Assembly (NCBI GenBank): GCA_040222855.1
Contig: JAVKCD010000003.1
Coordinates: 124,001-188,000, forward strand
DNA from: Phycisphaeraceae bacterium
Lineage (GTDB): Bacteria; Planctomycetota; Phycisphaerae; Phycisphaerales; Phycisphaeraceae
DNA: 64,000 nucleotides
Direction: 5' to 3'
Shown here: positions 7,718 to 16,798 of the stretch, piece by piece
How the letters are laid out: the number at the start of each line of letters is the position of its first letter
Numbering within the stretch: position 1 is the stretch's first letter
The notes under the pieces: generated by a model
What the model was told of the DNA's origin: nothing
Seen by the model: the letters and a program-made list of their open reading frames with translations, nothing else
Database searches by the model: none
Translations under genes and position numbers: made by a program

Positions 7718-10048
7718 TCACAGCAAACTCACCGGGTCCACATCCACCGCGATCGTCGTGTTCGAGATCAGCCGCCCGTGATTCCGCAGCGCCGTCATCA
7801 CCCGCTGTAGCGCCCCCGCCGTGCCATCCGCTGGCCCCAGCAACTCGATCTGCTGACGATGATGATCCGCCACCCGCGCCATCGCCGGCACCATCGGCCC
7901 GCGCACCCGCACCGGCAAACCCAGTTGATCCCGCGCCTCAGTCAGCGCACCCGCCAACTCCGCAGCCAGCTTCGCACACATCGCCAGGTCCCGATGCCGG
8001 ATCACCAGCCGCACCATCCGCGCCACGGGCGGCAACTTCAGCTTCCCCCGCAAAGCCAGCTCTCGCGCCGCAAAACCATCGTAATCACCCGCCATCGCCA
8101 GCGCTAGCGTCGGGTCCTCCGCGTTGAGCGTCTGCACAATCACTCGCCCCGCACCCTCCCCACGCCCCGCACGACCCGCCACCTGCGCCACCAACTGAAA
8201 CGTCCGCTCCGCAGCCCGAAAATCCGGCAGATGCATCCCCGTATCCGCCGACACGATCCCCACCAGCCGCACCCGCGGAAAATCCAAACCCTTCGCCACC
8301 AACTGCGTACCCAACAACACATCCGCCTCACCACGCCCAAACCGCCCCAACGCCTCCAGATAATCCCGATGCCCCCGCATCGTGTCCGAGTCCATCCGAA
8401 TCAGCCGCACCCCAGGCAGCTTCCGCGCCAACTCATCCTCCACCCGCTGCGTGCCCCACCCAAACAACGTCACCTTCCGCCCACAATCCGGACACGTCGC
8501 CGGAACCATCTGCTCCGCCTCGCAGTGATGACAACGCACCAACCCGCCCCTCGGCAGATCACCCTGACGATGAAACACCATCGTCGCGTCACAGTGATCA
8601 CACGACTTGACCCACGCACAACCATGATCCGGACAAGCAATATGACTTGCGTACCCACGCCGGTTCAGCAGGATAATCGCCTGCCCCCGCTTCGCCGGAT
8701 CAGCCTCCTCCAGCATCCGCCCCAGCTCCGACTCCAGTCGCTGCCCAATCAGATGAATCCCGCGCCGACTCCGCCGCTCCTCGATCAGGTCCACCAACTC
8801 AGCCTTCGGCATCGACATCCCAGGCGGGCGCTTGGTCAACCTCATCAGCGCATAACGATCTCGCTGCTTCGCGTTGTGCAACGACTCCAGACTCGGCGTC
8901 GCCGACCCCAGCACCACCAACGCCCCCACCCGCTGGGCCCGCCGAATCGCTACATCTCGCGCGTGATACCTCGGCAGCTGATCCTGCTTGTAACTGCTGT
9001 CATGCTCCTCATCCACGATCACCAACCGCAGCCGCCCCACCGGCGCAAACACCGCCGAACGCGCCCCGACGACAACCTTCGCCTCACCACGACGCACCCG
9101 ATGCCACTGCGCATTGCGCTGCGCCGCCGTCAACCCCGAATGCAACACCGCCACATCCGCGAACCGCGCCATGAACCGCCCCACCGTCTGAGGCGTCAGC
9201 GCAATCTCCGGAACCAAAACAATCACACCCGCCTCCGCATCCTCACCACGCAACCTCTCAATCAGCCGCAGGTAAACCTCCGTCTTGCCCGACCCCGTAA
9301 TGCCGTGCAGCAAACCCACCCCAAACCCATCCCCAGCCATCACCCGCAACCGCTCGAGCGCATCAGCCTGCTCATCCGTCAACTGGAGATCATTCGCCGT
9401 CTCTAAACCATTCGCCGGTGAAGAAACAGGGTCCGCCATGATCGTGTCCACCCGCCGCTGCTCCAGCAACCCCGCCTCGATCAGCTTGTTCACCGGACCC
9501 AACGTCTTCGCCCCACCCATCGCCGCCAACGCCTGACGATCCACCCAACCATCCTTCTCCATCACCCCCCGCCCCGCCTCCATCACCGCCCGCTGAACCT
9601 TCGGCAGCTTCAAGCCCTCATCAATCCCCTCAGCGACACGAACCTCCACCCGCGTCGTCGTACCGATCCCCTTCGACACCGCCGCCGGCGTGACCGCCCC
9701 AAACACCATCCCCAGCGGACACACGTAATACCGCGCGATCCACTTGGCCAGCTCCACCAACTCCTCAGGCAGCGCCCCCACCGGGTCCACCGCCAACACC
9801 GCCTTGATCTTCCCCGCATCCAGCCCACTCGAATCCGAACCCACCTCGATCACCACACCCCCCGCCACCTTGTTCCCACGCCCCAACGGCACCTTCACCC
9901 GCTGCCCCACCCGCGCCTCCATCCCCTCAGCCAGCCGATACGTCAACCCATCCGCCGTGACATCCACCCCCTGCTCAATCGCCACCCGCACATACCGCGC
10001 CGCCAGATCACCATCCGAAAACACCGGACTCGGGAACAACTCATTCAT
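7718..10048 (-). CDS. priA: Primosomal protein N' (PriA helicase)
   Basis: Replication restart 3'-5' helicase, 776 residues. Order: N-terminal DNA-binding domain; Walker A LLHGITGSGKTEVYL; DEEH box VIVDEEHDSSYKQ; motif III LGSATPSLES; the zinc-binding insertion with paired Cys (CPDHGC, CDHC, CHHC, CPDC: eight Cys); GWGTQRVEDEL; and the C-terminal helicase motifs LLGTQLVAKGLDF and QVAGRAGRG. The start at MNELFPSP is chosen because TAGACT lies 8 nt before it; TTG and ATG codons up to 27 nt upstream are in frame but fall over that hexamer. It lies just after the terminator of the upstream PEP-CTERM gene, so it must be transcribed independently. Confidence 0.96.
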   Translation of the reverse strand: MNELFPSPVFSDGDLAARYVRVAIEQGVDVTADGLTYRLAEGMEARVGQRVKVPLGRGNKVAGGVVIEVGSDSSGLDAGKIKAVLAVDPVGALPEELVELAKWIARYYVCPLGMVFGAVTPAAVSKGIGTTTRVEVRVAEGIDEGLKLPKVQRAVMEAGRGVMEKDGWVDRQALAAMGGAKTLGPVNKLIEAGLLEQRRVDTIMADPVSSPANGLETANDLQLTDEQADALERLRVMAGDGFGVGLLHGITGSGKTEVYLRLIERLRGEDAEAGVIVLVPEIALTPQTVGRFMARFADVAVLHSGLTAAQRNAQWHRVRRGEAKVVVGARSAVFAPVGRLRLVIVDEEHDSSYKQDQLPRYHARDVAIRRAQRVGALVVLGSATPSLESLHNAKQRDRYALMRLTKRPPGMSMPKAELVDLIEERRSRRGIHLIGQRLESELGRMLEEADPAKRGQAIILLNRRGYASHIACPDHGCAWVKSCDHCDATMVFHRQGDLPRGGLVRCHHCEAEQMVPATCPDCGRKVTLFGWGTQRVEDELARKLPGVRLIRMDSDTMRGHRDYLEALGRFGRGEADVLLGTQLVAKGLDFPRVRLVGIVSADTGMHLPDFRAAERTFQLVAQVAGRAGRGEGAGRVIVQTLNAEDPTLALAMAGDYDGFAARELALRGKLKLPPVARMVRLVIRHRDLAMCAKLAAELAGALTEARDQLGLPVRVRGPMVPAMARVADHHRQQIELLGPADGTAGALQRVMTALRNHGRLISNTTIAVDVDPVSLL

Positions 10049-10056
10049 TACCCCCG

Positions 10057-10062
10057 AGTCTA
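10057..10062 (-). promoter_or_regulatory. -10-like hexamer TAGACT before priA
   Basis: TAGACT is 8 nt before the priA ATG at 10048 and about 11 nt past the T-run of the preceding terminator, so priA needs a promoter exactly here. Confidence 0.45.
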
Positions 10063-10073
10063 TCCGCATAATC

Positions 10074-10107
10074 AAAAACCCCCGCGGCCTTTGGATGGCC
10101 GCAGGGG
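10074..10107 (-). terminator. Rho-independent terminator of PEP-CTERM gene
   Basis: On the minus strand a GC-rich stem (CCCCTGCGGCC with GGCCGCGGGG, one bulge) and a 7-nt loop are followed by TTTTT (10074-10078). It lies about 30 bp past the stop of the 10139-12427 gene. Confidence 0.88.
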
Positions 10108-10138
10108 CTCAAGTTCCCTTGATTCCGGTCACATCTGC

Positions 10139-12427
10139 TCAGCGACGCCGAGCAAGCCCCAGCATCCCCAGCCCCAGCAACGCAGCCGTCGCCGGCTCCG
10201 GCAACGCGTTCACATCAACCCCGAAGTTCGTCGCCAGCAGCGACAAGTCAATCAGGTCAACCAGCGTGTCCCCATTAAAGTTCCCGTCCGTCCACGTCCC
10301 GCCACCCTCAAAGTTACCCGCCAGAATCGACAGGTCCACCAGGTCCACCACGCCATCAAGATTCGCATCACCTGGCAGGGCCACCACCACCTGAACATCA
10401 GTCGCTTGATAAATCACAGCCAACGCAAATGTAGGCGTCACCACCTGATCAATAACCTCATCAAACTCACCAACCCGCGACAAGCCATCAATCAGCGGGA
10501 TCACCGTCCCGTAATCCAGCAGCAGCCCGCCCGGAACATTCAGGTCCAGCGTACCCGCTAACTCAACCGCGCCATCAATAAACAGCCGGTCGTACTGACC
10601 AGGATTCTCGCCCACAATCTTCATCACCAGCGTCCCACCCTCGCCCTGACTAAAACCCGCCGCAAACAGATTCCCCGCCGTCGGACCCACCAGCATCACG
10701 CCATCATTATCAACCACGGTCAGCCCGACATCTGCTCCAGCCTCAAAACGCATCTCACCAGACACGCCATTACTCAGCGTCCCCTCACCCGCAAACGTCG
10801 CCGCACTGTCCACCGCCGTCAATCCCTGCATCCGCAGCGAAGAACTCGGATTAATCCACGTCGTCGTGCTCGAACCCAGGAAGTTCACATCCGCCGTCAC
10901 CCCAACACCAAAGTTGACCTCAAGATCACCACTCAGGTCCATCCGCGAACCCGCCAGCTTGGTCGTCACAAACAAGTTGCTCCCGTTAAGCCTCATCAAC
11001 CCGCCCATCCCCCAGGACGTCTCATCACCCGTCAGATTCACCGTCAGGCTCGCCGTCAAGCCCGCACTCACGTCGATCTCGCCATCAAAATCGTGTCCCT
11101 GGCCGACCTGTTCAATCCGCCCCGCGTTGACCGTCAACGCTGAGTTCACATCCCAGTCACTGTTCGTCAGACCATCCATGTCGAATACGTCCGCCACGAT
11201 CACCGAACTCAGATTCACACTCGCATCAGCGCCCTGATACGCAACCCCCTCGATCGTGGTCGTCCCCCCGACCCAGTTCGTCGAGCCATTGAACAGAACC
11301 ACGCCATCCGACGAGTCCGTGCTCGGCGTCATAAACGTCCCCCCACTGATCGACGTCGTGTCCTCAAACCGAAGAATCCCCCCGTTACTCACCGTAAACG
11401 TCCCGCCGTTGACATCACTCAGGCTCCCGTCAAACGTCAGCTGCCCCCCATCCACCACCACTGACGCCGCCGCCTCAATCACCACATCCGACTCCACCCG
11501 CGCGTCGGCAAAACCCGCCGTGTCATTCAACACCTCAAATGCCCCCCCCGCCAGGGTCCATTCCCCACCCGTGATCCGAAGCGTCCCAACAGCATTCCCC
11601 CCAACCCTCACCGTCGAACCCGCCGCCGTCGTCCAGCCCTCGCTCAGGTTCATCGCCAGTAAACCACCCCGACGCAGATAGATCGTCCCATTGAAATCGT
11701 CACTCAGCCCCGTCCCATTGAACGTCATCTGATCGATCGCAATCCCCGCCCCGCCTCGCGCCGCAATGACGCCCCCACCCAAATCCCCATCCAGGTCCAT
11801 CCGACCACTGCCCACCTGGTTGAACACCAACCCGTTCTGCGCGCCCCCGACCTGAGGATCAATCTCCCCGTCATTCACCAGACTACGAAACCCATTGCCA
11901 ACCAGATTCACGACGCCATCCCCACGGATAATCGCCGTCGAGTTGATGTCCAACAACTCATCAACCTCGATTTCCGCCCCCGGCCAGAGCGTCACGATCG
12001 CCCGATCACTGATCACCAGATTGTCCGTATCCAGGGCATCCGAAGCACCCCCGGACCAAGGATAAATCTCCAACCTCGACGAATAGGTCTGCGCTGGCGT
12101 GACGTTCCGACCCGACACGCTCGTCGTCCCGGTCACCACCAGACGATTCGTATCCATATTCAATCGCATCCCATCCGTGATCGTCAGCCCCGCCACCGTG
12201 TCGTTCACGTTCAGCGTGACCACATCATTCTCAATCCCCGCCAGGTCGCCTATGAATGCGTTATCCGTCGAGTTAGGCGTCCCAAAAGGCGTCCAGTTCC
12301 CCAGCGTGCTCCAAAGATCACTGTTCGAACCATCCCAACTCTTATCCACCGCCCACACCGGCGACACACCCACCGCACTCACAAAACCAGCTACCAAGAC
12401 ACCCGTACACAGACCTGAATAAGACAT
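10139..12427 (-). CDS. Large secreted beta-helix/dockerin PEP-CTERM protein
   Basis: 762 residues. Signal peptide (about 1-26, ending PVWA), then a DKSWDGSNSDLWSTLGNW motif as seen at the start of many autotransporter-like proteins, then a long Ser/Thr/Asn/Gly-rich region with repeating VNGGTFTVSNGG-type strands that suggest a parallel beta-helix. Near the C-terminus are two dockerin-like calcium-binding repeats (GDANLDGVVDLVDLSILAGN and GDTLVDLIDLSLLATNFG), then LPEPATAALLGLGMLGLARRR: Pro-Glu-Pro, hydrophobic helix, Arg. PEP-CTERM proteins are exported and sorted by exosortase. Likely a surface or extracellular matrix protein; no enzymatic motif seen. An AAAGG ribosome-binding element precedes the ATG. 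Confidence 0.88.
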   Translation of the reverse strand: MSYSGLCTGVLVAGFVSAVGVSPVWAVDKSWDGSNSDLWSTLGNWTPFGTPNSTDNAFIGDLAGIENDVVTLNVNDTVAGLTITDGMRLNMDTNRLVVTGTTSVSGRNVTPAQTYSSRLEIYPWSGGASDALDTDNLVISDRAIVTLWPGAEIEVDELLDINSTAIIRGDGVVNLVGNGFRSLVNDGEIDPQVGGAQNGLVFNQVGSGRMDLDGDLGGGVIAARGGAGIAIDQMTFNGTGLSDDFNGTIYLRRGGLLAMNLSEGWTTAAGSTVRVGGNAVGTLRITGGEWTLAGGAFEVLNDTAGFADARVESDVVIEAAASVVVDGGQLTFDGSLSDVNGGTFTVSNGGILRFEDTTSISGGTFMTPSTDSSDGVVLFNGSTNWVGGTTTIEGVAYQGADASVNLSSVIVADVFDMDGLTNSDWDVNSALTVNAGRIEQVGQGHDFDGEIDVSAGLTASLTVNLTGDETSWGMGGLMRLNGSNLFVTTKLAGSRMDLSGDLEVNFGVGVTADVNFLGSSTTTWINPSSSLRMQGLTAVDSAATFAGEGTLSNGVSGEMRFEAGADVGLTVVDNDGVMLVGPTAGNLFAAGFSQGEGGTLVMKIVGENPGQYDRLFIDGAVELAGTLDLNVPGGLLLDYGTVIPLIDGLSRVGEFDEVIDQVVTPTFALAVIYQATDVQVVVALPGDANLDGVVDLVDLSILAGNFEGGGTWTDGNFNGDTLVDLIDLSLLATNFGVDVNALPEPATAALLGLGMLGLARRR

Positions 12428-12937
12428 GACGAAAACCTTTCTTTAAGCCATACACCATGGCAGTTGATCGAAATAAAAAACCCAGAAGTAGCCCCTGAGT
12501 TACGCACACTTGGCGCGAACCCTGCACAGCCAGCGACATAATCTCACGACCTCACAAAACTCCCTTGAAGACTCTTAGCCCATCCCTCCACTACCAGACC
12601 AAGCCAATCGCCAACTCGATACATAAGCCCATGAGATGGACATCCCATACGCGACCAAGACTGCGCAGATTCCCTACAAGTCATCAGACTCCACCACCAG
12701 TCATTTCTTATTCAGAATAGAACGACAACCTAGACCATCGACTGCAAAACAGTCTCTAATCTCTCAACCCGGAGAACATCGAGCAGCACCAAACCGCCCG
12801 TACAATAATAGATTCGCCACAGAACCGCTGATGGTTACACTCGTTTTGGAAGATCGGATGACATGAAGCCGACAACAGCCTGATTCAGAGTCAGGGAAAC
12901 AAAAAAAACAAAGAATATGTGACACTTGACGTAACCC
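12428..12937. other. 510-bp divergent intergenic region
   Basis: This gap separates the PEP-CTERM gene (minus) from the ECF sigma gene (plus) and is poorer in GC than its surroundings. It should hold both promoters. An open frame at 12636-12866 has no coding bias or recognisable product. At its right edge is GTAACC (12931-12936), discussed with the sigma factor. No RNA gene seen. Confidence 0.6.
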
Positions 12938-12956
12938 ATGAGACCCGAGCAACGAA
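12931..12956 (+). promoter_or_regulatory. GTAACC-N16-CGAA motif overlapping the sigma factor start
   Basis: GTAACC at 12931-12936, exactly 16 nt, then CGAA at 12953-12956. From memory, this is the promoter layout reported for Caulobacter SigF, a sigma factor paired with NrsF, as the one here is. The motif spans the annotated ATG (12938), so if it is real the main product from it would start downstream, for example at ATG 12989. It may be chance. Confidence 0.3.
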
Positions 12957-13495
12957 TCAACCTTACAGACGAACAGTACCAACGCTGGATGGTAGCCGCC
13001 CAGCAAGGCGACGCTGCCAGCTATCGCCACTTGCTCCAAGCCCTCGACGCCTGGCTGCGAAAGTACCTCGGCGCTCAACACTCCGCAGTTGACACCGACG
13101 ACCTGGTCCAGGAAACCCTCCTCGCGATTCATCTCAAACGAGCGACCTATGATCCCGCTCAGCCGCTGCTCCCCTGGGTCAGAGCGATCGCACGCTACAA
13201 GAAAACCGACTTCTACCGCCGTCACAAACGTCGCCGCGAAGCACACACCAACGACTTCACCATGATCCATGCCACCGAGACCATCTCGACACAGGCCGAA
13301 AATACCGAAGCCCTCGATCACCTCCTCGATCGCCTCCCCAGACCGCAGGCCGAGGTCATCCGCCTCGTCAGGATCGAGGGACTTACCATCCAGGAAGCCG
13401 CAACACGACTGGGACGAAGCCCCGCATGGGTCAAGGTCAACGTCCACCGAGCTCTCAAAGCGATGAAACAGCACGCCGACGGAGCCGCACCATGA
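12938..13495 (+). CDS. ECF-family RNA polymerase sigma factor
   Basis: 185 residues with the two helical ECF domains: sigma-2 with WMVAAQQGDAASYRHLL, DTDDLVQETLLAIH (core binding and -10 recognition) and WVRAIARYKKTDFYRRHKR; sigma-4 with LDRLPRPQAEVIRLVRIEGLTIQEAATRLG split over residues 128-157 and the helix-turn-helix end SPAWVKVNVHRALKAMK. It is the only sigma factor in the window. The stop overlaps the next gene's ATG (ATGA), which encodes an NrsF-type anti-sigma, so the two form a signalling pair. There is no Shine-Dalgarno before the ATG. The signal is unknown; NrsF systems elsewhere respond to oxidants or metals. Confidence 0.93.
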   Translation: MRPEQRINLTDEQYQRWMVAAQQGDAASYRHLLQALDAWLRKYLGAQHSAVDTDDLVQETLLAIHLKRATYDPAQPLLPWVRAIARYKKTDFYRRHKRRREAHTNDFTMIHATETISTQAENTEALDHLLDRLPRPQAEVIRLVRIEGLTIQEAATRLGRSPAWVKVNVHRALKAMKQHADGAAP

Positions 13496-14115
13496 ACAAG
13501 AAACTCATCGACGCACTCGTCGAAGACCTCCAGCCCGTTAAACGACCCTCACCCTGGGCCGCGACACGACTCTTCCTCGTCTGCCTGCTCACCACCCTGA
13601 TCTTCGCCTGGCTCATGCGCGGCAACCGCATGCTCGCCGCCGATCCCACACTCACCCTCTGGTCATGGCTCAAGCTCCTCCCCTTCGCACTCGGCGCCGT
13701 CGCATGTGTCTTGCTCACCTGTGACACCACCATCCCCGCTCGCCACACCAAACGATGGACTCTCGCCCTCCTCATCACCGCCGCCCTCATCCTCATCAGC
13801 TTCGTCACAGCAGGCCTGATGAGCCCGGACGCCAACGTGCTCAACCCCTCCGCCTTGGGCTGCGTCAGATCGATCGTCATCTTCGCCATACCCCCACTCG
13901 CCTTCATGCTCTGGTTCGCCCGCCAGCGAGCAACCACCCATCCAGCCTTCGCCGGGGCCTGCGCCGGGGCCGCAGCAGGCCTCCTCGGATCCCTCGCCTA
14001 CGGCATGAGCTGCCGCATCGACGGCCTCGCCTTCATCAGCGTCTGGTACTCCACCGCAATCCTCGCCGTCGCCGCCATCGGCTTACTACTCGGCCCCAGA
14101 ATCCTCCGGTGGTAG
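13492..14115 (+). CDS. NrsF-type (DUF1109) membrane anti-sigma factor
   Basis: 207 residues from MNKKLIDALVEDLQPVKRP: a short cytoplasmic N-terminus of the DUF1109/NrsF kind followed by about six membrane helices. It starts inside the sigma factor stop (ATGA overlap), so translation is coupled and the two are made together. Cys residues occur in CVLLTCDT, ALGCVRS and GMSCRID; in Caulobacter NrsF, conserved Cys residues near the membrane are needed for sensing, so these are candidates for a redox or metal switch. Inference: the protein holds the sigma factor at the membrane until the signal arrives. The family call rests on topology, Cys pattern and position. Confidence 0.82.
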   Translation: MNKKLIDALVEDLQPVKRPSPWAATRLFLVCLLTTLIFAWLMRGNRMLAADPTLTLWSWLKLLPFALGAVACVLLTCDTTIPARHTKRWTLALLITAALILISFVTAGLMSPDANVLNPSALGCVRSIVIFAIPPLAFMLWFARQRATTHPAFAGACAGAAAGLLGSLAYGMSCRIDGLAFISVWYSTAILAVAAIGLLLGPRILRW

Positions 14116-14190
14116 CCCCCTCCCCAGGTCACCATCCCCCACAACCCGCTAAACTCCCCCTCCCAACCACACCAAACCAGGAGCTACCCC

Positions 14191-14706
14191 ATGTCCGATC
14201 GACCCGCAGCCGTCACCCTCAAAGGCAACCCCATGACCCTCGTCGGCCCCGAACTCAAAGCCGGCGACAAGGCACCCGCCTTCTCCCTCGTCGCCAACGA
14301 CATGTCCGCCAAATCCCTCGACGACTACGCCGGCAAGGTCAAAATCCTCTCCGTCGTCCCCTCACTCGACACCCCCGTCTGCGACACCGAGACCCGCAAG
14401 TTCAACCAGGAAGCCGCCTCCCTGGGCGACAACGTCGTCATCCTCACCGTCTCCGTCGACACACCCATGGCCCAGAAACGCTGGTGCGCCGCCGCCGGCG
14501 TCGACAAGGTCCACACCCTCTCCGACTTCAAAGACCACAAGTTCGGCACCGCCTACGGCGTCCGCATCAAAGAAATCGGACTCCTCGCCCGCCAGGTCTT
14601 CGTCATCGACAAAGACAACACCATCACCCTCGCCCACCTCGTCAAAGAAGTCGCCGAAGAACCCAACTACACCGCCGTCCTAGACGCCGCCAAAAAAGCC
14701 CTCTGA
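14191..14706 (+). CDS. tpx: Thiol peroxidase Tpx
   Basis: 171-residue atypical 2-Cys peroxiredoxin that reduces hydrogen and alkyl peroxides with thioredoxin. The peroxidatic Cys64 is in PSLDTPVCDTETRKFN and the resolving Cys99 in KRWCAAAG, the spacing typical of Tpx. The LKGNPMTLVG start and GVRIKEIGLLARQVFVID region are also characteristic. The Shine-Dalgarno AGGAG is 7-8 nt before the ATG. It lies 75 bp downstream of the sigma/NrsF pair on the same strand; an oxidative-stress link between them is tempting but not shown. A strong terminator follows. Confidence 0.97.
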   Translation: MSDRPAAVTLKGNPMTLVGPELKAGDKAPAFSLVANDMSAKSLDDYAGKVKILSVVPSLDTPVCDTETRKFNQEAASLGDNVVILTVSVDTPMAQKRWCAAAGVDKVHTLSDFKDHKFGTAYGVRIKEIGLLARQVFVIDKDNTITLAHLVKEVAEEPNYTAVLDAAKKAL

Positions 14707-14739
14707 CAAGAGCCCCTCCCCACCAACAGCCCCTCCCCA

Positions 14740-14770
14740 ACGAGCCCGGGACGGCAGTCCCGGGGCCAAA
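14740..14770. repeat. Dispersed palindromic repeat, copy 1
   Basis: Palindrome with 8-bp arms CCCGGGAC and GTCCCGGG around GGCA, flanked by ACGAG and GGCCAAA. Nearly the same unit, flanks included, recurs at 17679-17709. Both lie just past the 3' end of a plus-strand gene. Confidence 0.75.
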
Positions 14771-14782
14771 CCAGCTCTCATC

Positions 14783-14807
14783 AAGCCGCCCACCCGGGCG
14801 GCTTTTT
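14783..14807 (+). terminator. Rho-independent terminator of tpx
   Basis: Perfect 9-bp stem AAGCCGCCC/GGGCGGCTT with a 4-nt loop, followed by a T5 run counting the stem end. It lies between the convergent tpx and SDR genes. Confidence 0.9.
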
Positions 14808-14818
14808 CATACGCCCCC

Positions 14819-15598
14819 CTAAACCCCCGCCAACAACCCACCATCCACATAAATCACCTGACCACTCACATAGTCCGACGCCCCCGACGACAGAAACACC
14901 GCCGCACCCACCAGCTCCTCCGGCCGCCCCCAGCGACCCGCTGGCGTCCGCTTACAAATCCACGCATTAAACTCCGGGTCCGCCACCAGCTTCGCCGTCA
15001 GCTCCGTCTCGAAATACCCAGGACCGATCCCGTTCACCTGCACGTTGTGCCCCGCCCACTCCACCGCCATCGCCCGCGTTAGCATCTTCAAACCACCCTT
15101 CGCCGCCGCGTAGTTCCCCGTCGTCGGCCGCCCCACCTCACTCATCAGCGAGCACGTATTCACAATTTTACCAGCTCCCCTCCGAATCATTCCGGGGGCC
15201 ACAAACCGCGACACCAAAAACGCACTCGTCAGATTCACCTCGATCACGCCCCGCCACTGCGCCGCCGTCATCTCCGCCAGCGGCGCACGATCATGAATCC
15301 CAACATTATTCACCAGCACATCCACAGGCGTCTCCCGCTCCAACACCCCAATCGCCTCCTCCACCGCCACCTCATCCGTCACGTCACACACCAGCGTCCC
15401 CGCCTCAAACCCCTCACCCCGCAGACCCTCCGCCGTCGCTTCCACCGCCTCCGCACCCCGACCGTTAATTACGACCCGCGCCCCATGCTCCGCCAACCCC
15501 CGCGCCATCGCCAACCCCAACCCGCGCGTCGACCCCGTCACCAGCGCCGTCTTCCCCGTTAAATCAAACAGCCCACGCCGCGCAACATCAGTCATCAA
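14819..15598 (-). CDS. SDR oxidoreductase, gluconate 5-dehydrogenase-like
   Basis: 259-residue short-chain dehydrogenase. Cofactor motif TGSTRGLGLAMARGL (about 21-35), NNVG (about 95), catalytic Ser in NTCSLMSEVG and the YxxxK of NYAAAKGGLKML, then IGPGYFETEL and the end VSGQVIYVDGGLLAG. The LFDLTGKTALVTGSTRGLG opening and the PAGRWGRPEELVGAAVFLSS segment match the gluconate 5-dehydrogenase (IdnO/Gno) branch, which interconverts gluconate and 5-ketogluconate. Its start overlaps the end of the zinc dehydrogenase gene by 11 nt, giving an idnD-idnO-like pair for sugar-acid catabolism. The exact substrate is inferred. Confidence 0.88.
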   Translation of the reverse strand: MMTDVARRGLFDLTGKTALVTGSTRGLGLAMARGLAEHGARVVINGRGAEAVEATAEGLRGEGFEAGTLVCDVTDEVAVEEAIGVLERETPVDVLVNNVGIHDRAPLAEMTAAQWRGVIEVNLTSAFLVSRFVAPGMIRRGAGKIVNTCSLMSEVGRPTTGNYAAAKGGLKMLTRAMAVEWAGHNVQVNGIGPGYFETELTAKLVADPEFNAWICKRTPAGRWGRPEELVGAAVFLSSGASDYVSGQVIYVDGGLLAGV

Positions 15599-16610
15599 AA
15601 CTCACCACACCCTTCAGCAGCCCCGCCTCCGGCCGCAACCAACCCTCGAACACATCCACAAACGACGCCACCCCCGCCCGATGCGTGACCCACGCCTCCA
15701 CATCGATCCGACCCGCCTCCAGATGCCCGATGATCTCTCGGAAATCCGCCGCCACCGCGTTCCGGCTCGCCAGCAGCGTCAACTCCTTCCGGTGAAACTC
15801 CGGATCGTCAAACGACACCTCACCCCGCACCAGCCCCACAAACGTCAGCGTCCCCCCCTGACCCGTCAGCCCGAACGAACCCTCCATCGAACCCCGATGA
15901 CCCGTCGCATCAAACACCTTGAACGGTAGGTCACCCCGCCCCTCAACCCACTGCTCAGCACCCGATCGCGCCGGATCAATCACCAGCGTCTCAATCCCCA
16001 GCAGCCGCTCCGCCGCCCGCGCCCGATCACCCGACACATCCACACCCACCACCTCAGCACCCGCCAGCACCGCAAACTGCGCCGCCGTCAACCCGATCGG
16101 CCCCAACCCCACCACCGCCACCCGCTCACCCGCCTCCACCCGCGCCCGCGACACCGCGTGCTTCCCGATCCCCAGCGTCTCCACCAGCGCCAGCGCATCC
16201 AACCCCAACACCTCCGACCGATGCAGCTTCCCCGCCGGCAGCACGATCCGATCCCGCATCCCCCCATCCGTATGCACCCCCAGACACTTCAGCGTCTCAC
16301 AACAGTTCGTCCGCCCCAACCGACACACGCCACACACCCCGCAGTTCAGATAAGGCTCCACCGCACACCGATCCCCAGCCACCAGCCCCTCAACCCCATC
16401 CCCCACCGCCACCACCTCGACCCCCAGCTCATGCCCCAGAATACGCGGGTACTCAAAAAACGGCTGCTCCCCCCGATACGCATGGATGTCCGTCCCACAC
16501 ACCCCCACCCGACGCACCCGCACCACCACCTCACCCGCCCCAGGCGACGCCGGCTCACCCGTCTCCACCATCCCCCAAACCCCAGGCTTCTCCAACACCA
16601 AAGTCCGCAT
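15588..16610 (-). CDS. Zinc-dependent medium-chain alcohol/polyol dehydrogenase (L-idonate 5-dehydrogenase-like)
   Basis: 340 residues from MRTLVLEKPG. Catalytic zinc ligands Cys38 (GVCGTDIH), His60-Glu61 (LGHELG); a structural zinc lobe with four Cys in NCGVCGVCRLGRTNCC; Rossmann motif VVGLGPIGLTAAQ. This is the sorbitol/threonine/idonate dehydrogenase type. The Shine-Dalgarno AGGAG is 7 nt before the ATG at 16610; the open frame continues 9 codons further but lacks such support. It is overlapped by a gluconate 5-dehydrogenase-like SDR, which favours oxidation of L-idonate or a related sugar acid to 5-ketogluconate; other polyols are possible. Confidence 0.88.
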   Translation of the reverse strand: MRTLVLEKPGVWGMVETGEPASPGAGEVVVRVRRVGVCGTDIHAYRGEQPFFEYPRILGHELGVEVVAVGDGVEGLVAGDRCAVEPYLNCGVCGVCRLGRTNCCETLKCLGVHTDGGMRDRIVLPAGKLHRSEVLGLDALALVETLGIGKHAVSRARVEAGERVAVVGLGPIGLTAAQFAVLAGAEVVGVDVSGDRARAAERLLGIETLVIDPARSGAEQWVEGRGDLPFKVFDATGHRGSMEGSFGLTGQGGTLTFVGLVRGEVSFDDPEFHRKELTLLASRNAVAADFREIIGHLEAGRIDVEAWVTHRAGVASFVDVFEGWLRPEAGLLKGVVSFDD

Positions 16611-16798
16611 CACATCACTCCTGACTCTCACGATCACCCATTAGACCACAGCAAACCTACCCAACACACACGACTTACCGACAAGCCCGCGCGCCAACCA
16701 TGCCAGCACCCCGCCAAAATCACAACAACAGCGCAGACCCACGCACGCCCCCCAGTTACGATGGCAACTGAACTCACACGCCGAAGGGACACCAAACC

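Noticed and set aside
8231-9406. 391-codon open frame antisense to priA
   Set aside because: His/Pro/Arg-rich composition typical of a shadow of a GC-rich gene; priA motifs are intact on the other strand.
12636-12866. 76-codon open frame in the divergent region before the sigma factor
   Set aside because: No ribosome binding site, no wobble bias, no recognisable protein.
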